64,000 bases of DNA from Anaeramoeba ignava (Eukaryota; Metamonada; Anaeramoebidae): the NCBI GenBank assembly GCA_028826165.1, contig JAPDFW010000114.1:124001-188000 (forward strand). Direction: 5' to 3'. The translations under genes were made by a program, and so were the position numbers. The notes below the pieces were generated by a model. The model searched no databases, had not been told where the DNA came from, and saw nothing but the letters and a program-made list of their open reading frames with translations. Below, piece after piece: positions 13,365-24,173 of the stretch. The first letter of the stretch is position 1. Each line of letters begins with the position of its first letter.

Positions 13365-16300
13365 ATGTTTGGAAAAAAGGGTCGAATTTCCAAGAAAGCA
13401 AAACTAATTTTTGGTGCTGTTTCAGTTTCTCGTTTATCTATTCCTAATTCACTTGTTTCACTTAAATGGAAAAGAGGTAAAAGAGATGGAGTTACAAATT
13501 CATCTAAAGTTGATGAATATGGATTTTCTTCTTGGTTTGAAGAATTTACAATTGAAATAACTTTATTTATTGATAAAAAAACTCAAAAACCAGATCCAAA
13601 AATTTTACAATTATTTCTTTTACAAGTAAATTTTAATTTATATTCAACTTATGAAAAAAAAAACAAACAAAACAAAAAAAACAATTTTCTTTTTTTTAAT
13701 TTAATTTTAAATATTTATTTATATTCTTCATATTTAAAATAAATTCATTTTAAATTCTTTTTATTACAATTTCAATTCAAAATGATCTTAATTAGTCATC
13801 ATATCAATACAACAAAAATTAAAATAAAATTCTCATTTAAAAATCTCCATAAAATTTTTATAAATAATTTTTTCCAAACTTTTTAATCCCCCAAAATATA
13901 ATTTAAAATATATTTTAAAAATTTAATTAAAAATATAATTAGAAATATAATTTGAAATATAATTTAAAAATTTAATTTAAAAATATAATTTAAAATATTA
14001 AATTAAAAATATAATTTAAAAATATAATTTAAAATATAATTTAGAAATATAATTTAAAAATATAATTAAAAATATAATTTAAAAATATAATTTGAAATAT
14101 ATTTTAAAATATAATTTAAAAATTTTATTAAAATTTTATTAAAAATTTTATTAAAAAAGAACAAAAAAGATTCAAAAAAACCTTTAACAATCGGTAATAC
14201 AAAAATTGATGTTTCTGAATTTTATCAAAAACCAAAAGCTACTGTTAGTGAACATATACTAAATATTCAAAATCAAACTAAAAGAGAAAATCCAGGACTT
14301 TTATTATGTTTCCAAATTTGTGAAAAAGACCAAAATTCACAATCACTTCCCTCAATTTTATACTCTCGTTCTGTTCAAGAAAAAATTCGCAAATATGAAT
14401 TTATTCAAAAGAAAAAAATTCAATCAGGAAAAATAGATTATGATGAATATTCTGAATTTAGATCTGATTCTAATAAAAAAGATTCTTCAGAAATTACTGA
14501 TCACGGAATGAATGCTTTTGATCCAAATAATCATCCTGTCAAAAATACTCCAAATAAAAGATTGAACAAAGTAGAACCAACTTTTAAAAATCCATTTGTA
14601 ATTTTATTTAAGAAAATTTGTTCTTAGAATCAATTATTTAAAAAAAAAACCACATTTTTATTTTAATCTATTTTTATTTTTAGAAAGAACAAGTTCCGCT
14701 CAAAAATCAACCATTTGTTTCTGATCTTGATTCAACTGGTTTTCTTCCTTTAGTATTTTTTAATTATTATTTAAATCATCTCAAATTTTTTCTCATTTTC
14801 TGATTTTTTTATTTTATTTTAGCAACAATTTCCTGATGATGCTAATACAAATACAAATATGAATATGAATATGAATATGAAAAATAAAAATAAAAATAAA
14901 AATAAAAATAAAAATAAGAACAAAAATAAAAACAATCATGATGATTTCATTTCTGATCTTGATTCAACAGCTTTTCTTCCATTAGTATATTTTTTTTCTT
15001 CAATATAAAAAAAAATCAAAATTCATTTTTAACAAATAATTCCTTCATAAATAATTTTTTTGTTACTTCATTTTAGAAAGAAATTCCAAAAAATAATAAC
15101 AATGCAAATGCAAATGCAAATGGAAATGCAAATGGAAATATTAAAAATAACAAAGATGATTTTATTTCTGATCTTGATTCAACCGCATTTCTTCCATTAG
15201 TATATTTTTTTAAAAAAAAAGGAATGAAACAAAAAAAAATATTCAACTCAACTTTTTTATAAATAAATAAATAGCAAAATAATAATCCAAATATTCAAGT
15301 GAATCAAATCCAACAAATCAAGAATAATTCAAACAAATATCATACAAATTACAATTCTCCATTGAGAACAAATAACCAAATGATGAAATCACAACAAATC
15401 AAAGAACCTGACGAACCAGATATTGAAAGTTTAGCATTAAGTGATTTCAATTTTGGAGTTGAAAATTCAAACAACAAACAAAATTCTCATAATTTACAGA
15501 TTCCAACAAAAAATACTCCAATTAGATCAAACAAGAGAAATGAAATTTTCAAAAAACCTGAGATAATCAATTCAGAAAATCATCAAAAAACAAAATCATC
15601 AAATCAAAGAACTAAAAAACCACAACAAAATAAAACAAAAAGTGAATTAAAAAATACATCAAAATTAAGAAGCATGCAGAATTTCAATCAAAACAATTTC
15701 AATCAAAACAATATCAATCAAAACAATTTCAATACATTAAATCGAGAAATTGAAATAGCAAAAGCTTTAAAACAAGAACGATGGCTTGTAGAAAATCTTT
15801 TTTTCTTTCCAGAAAACGAATTTATTGATTCTTTTCCAATTTTTTCATGCTTCTTTTATAAATTTTTGATATTTTGGAATTCATTCCATTATGAAAACAA
15901 GGAAATCATTACAACATTTATAGAATCACTTAAAAAATATATCAATTATAACAAGAACAATTCTCAAAGATTGCTTACAGTAACATCAATTATTATCTTT
16001 TTATCAGGACTTGTGACACAATTTACACAAGCAACACGTGAAACAAATGAGAGTTTGCAAAATTTACTTCAATTTTTAATGTCTTCTTTGGCATCAATTA
16101 CTCAATTTTATACTGAAATTATTTTCAGAGAAATTAAACCTATTCTCAGAGAATCTTTTTTGAAACAAAACGAACTCTGTAAAAGAGTATCTAAAACAAA
16201 AGCTTTTCGAAGTTTAAATGATAAAATTTCTCCAAAAGAAGTTGCAACTATTTTTGAGAAGGTTCAAATGAAATTAAATCAACTTCATCTTCCTCATGAT

Positions 16301-17519
16301 TTTGAAGAATATGTTCTTTCAGAAACTCTACTTTCAATAGATAATTATATTTTTAATCGAATTTTGGCAGAGAAAAGATTATGTTCTGTTGGAAGTAGTA
16401 TTTTTATTCAATGGGCTTTAAATCAACTTGATAAATGGCTTGATACACATAGTTATACACATTTAAAGTATTTAATTCAATTCAATTCAATTTAAATATT
16501 TAATTTAATTCAATTCAATTCAATTTAAATATTTAATTCAATTCAATTCAATTTAATTTAAATATTTAATTTAATTCAATTCAATTCAATTTAATTTAAA
16601 TATTTAATTTAATTCAATTCAATTTAAATATTTAATTTAATTCAATTCAATTTAATTCAATTTAATTTAATTCAATCCAATTTAAATATTTAATTTAATT
16701 CAATTCAATTCAATTCAATTCAATTTATTTAATTATTTAATTCAATTCAATTTAATTTAAATATTTAATTTATTTCAATTCAATTCAATTTAAATATTTA
16801 ATTCAATTCAATTTAAAATTTAATTTAATTCAATTAAATTTATTTTCAATTCAATTTAATTTAATTCAATTTATTTCAATTCAAATTTAAATATTTTATT
16901 TATTTCAATTTAATTTCAATTTAATTCAATTCAATTCAATTCAATTCAAAATATTTCAATTCCAATTCAATTCAATTCAAATATTTAAATTTCATAAACT
17001 TCAAAAATTTAACAATTCAATTGAATCAATAACTGCTATTGCAATGAATAAATCTGTTGCTTCAACTCCTTCAACTTGTAGAAAAGTTTGTCCATCTCTC
17101 AATTTTTTACAAATACACAGAATATTATCAAATTTCTTACCTGATAAGTATTTATTTTATTAAAAAATATGAATTTTTTTTAATTTTTCTCAATCCAAAA
17201 ATTTCATTTAATCAATTAAATCAATCCATTTTTTTTTTCTTTTTTGTAAATTTTTAACAATTCTAGATTTGATACTGAAATTATAAAGAGAAAACAACTT
17301 GATAATTTTTTGTCAATTGCTAAACTAAAATATCCAAACCAAAACCAAAATTTAATTCAACAAAAAATTGAACATAAAAAAATTCAAATTGATTTTGTGA
17401 AAATTTCTTTATTTGGTTGGGATAAAATTCCTTTTCCTTTAAGATCATATGATTCAGAATCCTTTTATTATTTAAATTTTTCTTTTGAAGAATTATTTGA
17501 TAAAAAGAAAAAACTTTAA
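13365..17519 (+). CDS. NT-C2 (EEIG1/FAM102-type) plus dilute-domain protein
   Basis: Exons: 13365-13625, 14160-14597, 14684-14752, 14823-14984, 15077-15199, 15275-16467, one ending at 17147, and 17267-17519. Exons 1-2 encode an NT-C2 domain (VSLKWKRGKR, SSWFEEFTIEI, TIGNTKIDVSEF), which binds membranes or Rab-type partners in EEIG1/EHBP1 families. Exons 3-5 are three related short exons ending in SDLDST(G/A)FLPL. Exon 6 begins Asn/Gln-rich and then enters a DIL-type helical domain like the myosin V globular tail (NYIFNRILAEKRLCSVGSS). The DIL domain continues in exons 7 and 8 (CPSLNFLQIHRIL, LPDKFDTE). A C2-plus-DIL architecture suggests a cargo or membrane adaptor. Exon 7 has an odd boundary: the first AG after the exon 6 donor is at 17080-17081, yet about 80 bp upstream already read as plausible DIL sequence. 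Confidence 0.85.
13626..14159 (+). repeat. AT-repeat intron 1 of the NT-C2/dilute gene
   Basis: Intron with donor GTAAAT and acceptor AAAAAAG. The middle is an irregular array of TATAATTTAAAAA and TTTTATTAAAA units. No coding signal is seen. Confidence 0.8.
16468..17081 (+). repeat. AATTCAATTTAAATATTT-type intron array without AG
   Basis: From the donor GTATTT the sequence is a mix of TTCAA, TTTAA and AAATATTT units. No AG dinucleotide occurs until 17080-17081. The last 80 bp or so (from about 17000) is not repetitive and looks coding. Confidence 0.8.
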
Positions 17520-17950
17520 ATCCAAAAATTCAATCTCAATCCAAAAATTCATTTCAAAAATCAATCAAAATCCAAAAATTTAATTTTTGTTTTTATTTTT
17601 GTTTTTATTTTGAAAAAGTTTCAATTCAATTTAAATTTTTATTGCTTTTTGATTATTTTTTATTTTTTCAAAAAGAAAAATTCAATTCAAATATTTATTT
17701 CAATTCAATTCAATTCAATTCAATTTTTTAATTTAAATATTAATTCAATTTAATTTAAATATTTAATCCAATTTAATTCAATTTAAATATTTGATTACAA
17801 AAATAAAAACAAAAACAAAATTTTTCATTTTTATTCTTCTTCTTCTTTTGATTTTTATTTTTCTTTATTTTATTTTATTATTTATTTTTTAAAAAAATCA
17901 TTACTTCAATTCAATTCAATTCAATTCAAGGGCTTTTATTTAAATTTAAT
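17520..17950. other. AT-rich spacer after the NT-C2/dilute gene
   Basis: 3' UTR-like sequence followed by TTCAATTCAA and AAATATTTAATT short repeats and T tracts. No gene is seen. The first 60 bp (AATCTCAATCCAAAAATTC and flanks) recur at about 18120-18160. Confidence 0.7.
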
Positions 17951-17959
17951 TTATTTAAA

Positions 17960-18180
17960 ATGAGAAAACAAGATAATATAACAAAAAATTTTAAAACCAA
18001 AAATTCATTTTTAAATAGTTTAAAAGTGAAAAAAATACCTTTCCATTTTCAAAAGATTCAGAACTTTTATTATTTAAATTTTTCTTTTGAAGAATTATTT
18101 GGAAAAAAAACCACCTTTCAATCTCAATCCAAAAATTCGTTTTTCAAAAATCAAAAAAGTTCTTCCTTTTACTAAAGAAA
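17960..18180 (+). pseudogene. Diverged copy of the NT-C2/dilute gene 3' end
   Basis: About 40 identical bases (17463-17501 versus 18066-18104) encode the same tail residues FYYLNFSFEELF, and the flanks are similar at an offset of about 603 bp. The copy carries part of the last exon and the start of the 3' UTR but no domain and no upstream exons. It ends in TAA at 18172-18175. It is most simply a decayed segmental duplication of the gene end. An alternative last exon for the upstream gene is possible but no splice evidence supports it. Confidence 0.75.
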
Positions 18181-18350
18181 AAGAAGAATTAATTCGAACT
18201 TTTTAATTGAAATTTATGATTACAAAAATAAAATAAAAATAAAAAAAGAAAAATTTTTGAAGAAAATTTGAAAAACAACAAAACAAACAAATTTTCAATT
18301 TCAATTCAACAAAATTTATCAAATTTAAAATTTAAATTTAATTTACAAAA

Positions 18351-21300
18351 ATGGCAGATAATAAAAAAAACCAAAAAAAAACAAAATCAAAAACGTAAAT
18401 TTTTGAAAAACAAGTGGAAAAACCAAAATCTTCTCCTCAAAAAAATCAAAACAAAATCAAAAAAATCAAAAGAAAATCAACAAAATCAAATTGAAAATCA
18501 ACAAAACGAGAAAAAAATTGAAGAAAAAATTGAAAAACAACAAAAACAACAAATCCAAAATCAACAAAAACAAAATCAAATTGAAAAACAACAAAATAAA
18601 CAAAATCAACAAAATCAACAAAATCAACAAAATCAACAAAATCAACAAAAACAACAAATCCAAAATCAACAAAATCAAAATCAAATTGAAAATCAAATTC
18701 AAAATCAACAAAATCAACAAAAACAACAAAATCAAATTGAAAATCAAAATCAACAAAATCAAATTGAAAATCAAATTGAAAATCAAAATTGAAAAATGAA
18801 AATCAAAATCAACAAAATCAAATTGAAAACAAATCAAAATCAACAAAATCAAAATCAAAATAAAAATCAAAATGAAAATCAAATTGAAAATCAAAATCAA
18901 AATCAACAAAATCAAAATCAAAATCAAAATCAACAAAATCAAAATAAAATTGAAAATCAAAATCAAAATCAAATTGAAAATCAAATTGAAAATCAAATTG
19001 AAAATCAAATTGAAAATCAAAATCAAATTGAAAATCAAATTCAAAATGAAAATCAAAATGAAAATCAAATTGAAAATCAAATTGAAAATCAAACTGAAAA
19101 TCAAAATCAAAATCAAAATCAAAATGAAAATGAAAATCAAATCCAAATTCAAAATCAAAATGAAAATGAAAATGAAACTGAAAATCAAAATCAATTACAA
19201 AGTCAGATTCAAAATTATATTCAAAAACCAATTAGCTTTCCAAAATTAAAGCCAAAATCAAGATTAGCCCAAGAACCAAAATTCAAAAAAGAATCAAAAT
19301 CAAAATCAAAATTGAAACCAAAATCAAAATCTCCTCAACGAAATAATCCAAAAAAAACAGGATCAGATCAAGAGAGTAAAAAAGAATCAATTTCACAAAC
19401 ATTTAGCAAGTCAAATGAAATAAATAATTCTTTAGATAAGAAATTGAACCGAAATACACTTTCAATTTTTACTTCTAAATCAGAAGAAATTAAACAACTT
19501 CAACAAACTGTAATAATTATTTCAACAATCAATTATAAATTTTGAATCTAATTTTCTTTCTATTTGTTTAATTTTTATTTTTATTTTTATTTTATTATTG
19601 AAATTTTTTTCATAAAAAGTTATCTGATAATACAAAAATTTCAAAAAATTGGGATAAACAACAGCAACATGTAGAAAATAAAACTCCAAAAATACATCAA
19701 CAAGCAAAACTCACTCGTGGACAAACAATTGATGTTTATAATAAAAAGCCATCAGTAACTTTAAATTTACCAAATGAAGACAACATAGGTTTGCAAAAAA
19801 ATTCAAAATTAAAATCAAAATCAAAATCAAAATCAAAATCAAAATCAAAATCAAAATTAAAATCAAAATTAAAATCAAAATCAAAATCAAAATCAAAATC
19901 AAAATCAAAATTAAAATTAAAATCAAAATTAAAATCAAAATCAAAATCAAAATCAAAATCAAAATCAAAATCAAAAACAAAATCAAAATCAAAATTAAAA
20001 TTAAATTCAAAATTAAAATTAAAATCAAAATCAAACTCAAAATCAAAATCAAAATATAAATCAAAATCAAAATTAAAATCAAAATCAAAATTTAAAATTA
20101 AAATTAAAATCAAAATCAAAATCAAAATTAAAATTAAAATATAAATTAAAATCAAAATTAAAATCAAAATCAAAATCAAAATCAAAATTAAAATCAAAAT
20201 CAAAATCAAAATGAAAATTCAAAATTAAATCAAAATTAAAATTTAAAATGAAAATCAAAATCAAAATTAAAATTAAAATCAAAATTAAAATCAAAACCAA
20301 AATCAAAATCAAAATCAAAATTAAAATCAAAATTAAAATCAAAATTAAAATCAAAATCAAAATTAAAATCAAAATCAAAATCAAAATCAAAATCAAAATC
20401 AAAATCAAAATCAAAATCAAAATAAAAATAAAAATCAAAATGAAAATCAAAATGAAAATCAAAATTAAAATTTAAAATCAAAATTAAAATCAAATTCAAA
20501 ATTAAAATCAAAATCAAAATCAAAATCAAAATATAAAAGAAGAAAAAGAAAAAATTGAAAAAGAGGAAAAACAAGAAACAAATGAAGATCAAAAAAGTGA
20601 AAAGCAAATACCTAAAAATGAATGGTTTGCGACTGTATTAAGAAATCATCCAGATGTCCTTCATTTAAAAGAAAAATTACGTTATTTAACAAATGGAGAA
20701 TCGTAAAAAAAAAGAAAAAAGAAAAAAGAATATTTTTTCAAATTTAAATTTAAATTTATTTTAATTTTTTTTTATAAAAAGATTTGGGAAATTAATTCAA
20801 ATTGGATTTACAGAATCAAAAGAAAGTTTACAAAAAAGAATTATGATAAAACTTATAATGGAACATTTACAATTAAACAAATTTCATAAAACTTTAAAAT
20901 CACTTGAAATTGAAAGTCAATTTAAATCAGAATTTTCTTCAAAAAAAAAATCAACACTTAAAACGCTTTTAACATTTTCTTTACAAAGTATTGAAGATAT
21001 TTGGAATTCAAATTATCCAATGCAATCACTTTCTTTAGATCCAGAAGTTAATATTATTCCAGAGTTTAATAGTTTTGAGTAATATTAAATTTTTAAAATA
21101 TTTTTCAACACAATTATTAAACGATTATTAAATTTCAAAATTATTTTAGTGATGAAGATTCACAAAATGATGTTCCAATTTGGAACGAACCACCAGATTC
21201 AGAAGAAAATATTATATTTACAGGAGAAAGTAAAATTCAAATCAAAACTCAAAATCAAAATCAATTTAAATCAAATTAAATCAAAATCAAAATTAAAATC

Positions 21301-23659
21301 AAAATTTTAAGGAATTCGAGCAGCAAATTTAAACAAACTTGTAGAAAAATTAACAAGCGAAAGAGCACTTGATTTAAAATTTGTTGAAATTTTTTTATTA
21401 ACATATCAATCATTTACAACTCCTCAAAAACTTTTCCAAAAACTTGTTGAAAGGTAAATTATTTTATTCAAATTATTTTATTCAAATTATTTTATTCAAA
21501 TTATTTTATTCAAATTATTTTATTCAAATTATTTTATTCAAATTATTTTATTCAAATTATTTTATTCAAATTATTTTATTCAAATTATTTTATTCAAATT
21601 ATTTTATTTAAATTATTTTATTCAAATTATTTTATTCAAATTATTTTATTCAAATTATTTTATTTAAATTTCAAAATAAAAAGATTTAATGTTTATACAA
21701 ACAAAGAAAAAACCAAAGAAATAAAACAAATGAATCTCAGAATTCAATTACGTGTTGCAAATGTAATTAAAAATTGGATTGAAAAGCATTTCACAGATTT
21801 TGATGATGCACTTCTTGCAAAAATCAATAATTTTATTAGCAATGAACTTCCAAAAGCAAATTTATCATCATTATCAACACAAATTCGAAATTTAATAACT
21901 AAAAAAATAGAAGGAAAAGAAAGTGAATCAGTAAACTTTCTTGAAATTCCACCAGAACCAAAAATTCCAAAAAATATTTTTAGTAAAAATTTATCGTTAA
22001 TTGATGTTGATGAAGAAGAAATTGCAAGACAAATTACATTAAAAGATTTTGAAATTTTTGTTGAAATTGAAGTAAATACAAAATATAATTTTTATATCAA
22101 TTAATCTTTATATCAATTAATTTTTATATCAATTTATCTTTATATCAATTTATCTTTATATCAATTAATTTTTATATCAATTAATCTTTATATCAATTAA
22201 TCTTTATATCAATTAATTTTTATATCAATTTATTTTTATATCAATTTATTTCTATATCAATTTATTTTTATATCAATTTATTTTTATATCAATTTATTTT
22301 TATATCAATTTATTTTTATATCAATTTATCTTTATATTAATTTATTTTTATATTAATTTATTTTTATATCAATTAATTTTTATATCAATTAATTTTTATA
22401 TCAATTAATTTTTATATCAATTTATCTTTATATTAATTTATTTTTATATTAATTTATCTTTATATCAATTTATCTTTATATCAATTAATTTTTATATCAA
22501 TTAATTTTTATATCAATTTATTTTTATATCAATTTATCTTTTTATATCAATTTATTTTTATATCAATTTATTTTTATATCAATTTATCTTTTATATCAAT
22601 TTATTTTTATATCAATTTATTTTTATATCAATTTATTTTTATATCAATTAATTTTTATATCAATTTATCTTTATATCAATTAATTTTTATATCAATTTAT
22701 CTTTATATCAATTTATTTTTATATTAATTAATTTTTATATCAATTTATCTTTATATTAATTTATTTTTATATCAATTAATTTTTATATCAATTTATTTTT
22801 ATATCAATTTATCTTTATATCAATTTATTTTCATATTCACATCGAAAGTTTTATATAAATTAATTTTTATATCAATTTATTTTTATATCAATTTATCTTT
22901 ATATCAATTTATCTTTATATTAATTTATTTTTATATCAATTAATCTTTATATTAATTAATTTTTATATCAATTTATTTTTATATTAATTAATTTTTATAT
23001 AATTTAAATAATTCAAGCCATGTGAACTTCTTAATTTAGCATGGAGTAAACCTAAATTAAAACACAGAGCTCCAAATGTTCTTAAATTGATTTCACAATT
23101 TAATCAAATTTCAGGATGGATTACAACCGAAATTGTATCAGGTGATGATATTCAACATCGAGTGAAGTTAATTACTAAATTTATAAGATTAGCAGAATAT
23201 TTTGAAAAAATAAATAACTTTAATGGACTTATATCTGTGGTATCCGGACTTAATGATGCTTCAATTAATAGATTAAAAGCAACTTGGGAAAAAGTTCAAC
23301 CTAAAAATATGAGTTCTTTTGAAAGAATTATTGAAGCTATGAAACCAACAGGATCATATAAAAATTATCGAAATATTCTTAAAAATGTAAATCCACCTTG
23401 TTTACCTTATTTGGGTGTTTATCTTACTGATCTTACTTTTATTGAAGATGGAAATAAAGATTTTGTTGGAAATTTAATTAATTTTCATAAAAGATTTTTA
23501 GTTGGTGATATAATTACTCAAGTTCAACAATTTCAACAAAAAAAATATAATTTTCAACAAGTTTATCAGATTTCTCTTCTTTTTGAAAATTTACATATTA
23601 TTTCTTCTAAAGAAGCATATGATAAATCACTAATAATTGAACCGAGAAAATCCAATTAA
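18351..23659 (+). CDS. Ras guanine nucleotide exchange factor (RasGEF_N plus CDC25 domain)
   Basis: Resolved exons: one ending at 19509, then 19620-20702, 20782-21078, 21150-21229, 21312-21453, 21684-22071 and 23018-23659; phases from 20702 onward all match. The catalytic CDC25 domain is in the last two exons (NLAWSKPKLKHRAPNVL, ISVVSGLNDASINRLKATW, PPCLPYLGVYLTDLTFIEDG). The RasGEF_N domain (KFVEIFLLTYQSFTTPQK) is upstream. It would load Ras proteins with GTP. The N-terminus is a long Gln/Asn/Lys array and is hard to model. The likely start is ATG 18351 (MADNKKNQ), after which TAA at 18396 must be bypassed by one base to reach the Asn-Gln frame. Two repeat arrays (18.48-19.19 kb and 19.79-20.53 kb) also change frame. 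The end of the gene is secure and the start is not. Confidence 0.85.
18480..19190 (+). repeat. CAAAAT-type coding array (Asn-Gln / Ile-Glu-Asn-Gln)
   Basis: Six-base units read Asn-Gln in one frame, Ser-Lys in another and Ile-Lys in the third. All three sense frames stay open for long stretches, so small indels change the residues without stopping translation. At 18790-18880 the frame slips several times. Confidence 0.85.
19790..20530 (+). repeat. CAAAAT/TAAAAT array between RasGEF N-terminal segments
   Basis: The upstream sequence enters the array reading Ser-Lys-Leu-Lys. The downstream sequence leaves it in the Asn-Gln frame (then KEEKEKIEKEE). Either indels or an unrecognised intron inside the array must explain the shift. 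No splice sites of the usual GTAAAT/AAAG type could be placed confidently. Confidence 0.75.
21454..21683 (+). repeat. 17-bp tandem repeat intron in RasGEF gene
   Basis: After donor GTAAAT a near-perfect tandem of a 17-bp TTATTTTATTCAAATTA unit runs about 12 times, ending at acceptor AAAAAG. No AG occurs inside the array. Confidence 0.9.
22072..23017 (+). repeat. 17-bp TTTTTATATCAATTTAT repeat intron in RasGEF gene
   Basis: A 946-bp intron made of about 50 copies of a 17-bp unit, with C/T and C/A variants. It interrupts the catalytic region between IEIE and PCELLNLAW. AG occurs only near 22850 (a degenerate unit) and at the acceptor. Confidence 0.9.
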
Positions 23660-24173
23660 AATCAAATTCAAAATCAAAATCAAAATTTCAATTCAAAATG
23701 AAATTCAAATTCAAAATCAAATTCAAACTCAAAATCAAAATTCAAAATCAAAATCAAACTCAAAATCAAAATCAAAATCAAAATCAAAATCAAATTTAAA
23801 ATCAAAATTAAAATTAAATTCAAATCCAAATCCAAAATCAAAATTTCAATTCAAAATGAAATTCAAATCAAAATCAAAATCAAAATTAAAATCAAATTCA
23901 AAAATAAAAATAAAAATCAAATTCAAATTCAAATTCAAAATCAATTTCAAATCAAATTCAAAATCAAAATCAAAATCAAAATCAAAATCAAAATCAAAAT
24001 TAAAATTAAATTCAAATTCAAAATCAAAATCAAAATCAAAATTAAAATCAAAATCAAAATCAAATTTTAATTTCATTATTTTTTTTCTCTTTTTTTTTGG
24101 TTTATTTTTAATTAAAAAAGTTTTTTTTTCATTTTTTTTTTTCATTTTTTTTTCATTTTTTTTTTCATTTAAA
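23660..24173. other. Intergenic CAAAAT-repeat spacer
   Basis: The RasGEF TAA is followed by about 400 bp of CAAAAT and TTCAAA units that read open but show no domain. A T-rich tract lies just before the AVL9 start codon. It is probably 3' UTR/spacer repeat and not coding. Confidence 0.65.

Noticed and set aside
18466..20607. Several long minus-strand frames rich in Ile/Leu or Asp/Phe
   Set aside because: They are antisense readings of the CAAAAT coding arrays of the RasGEF gene, with no start context or domain.
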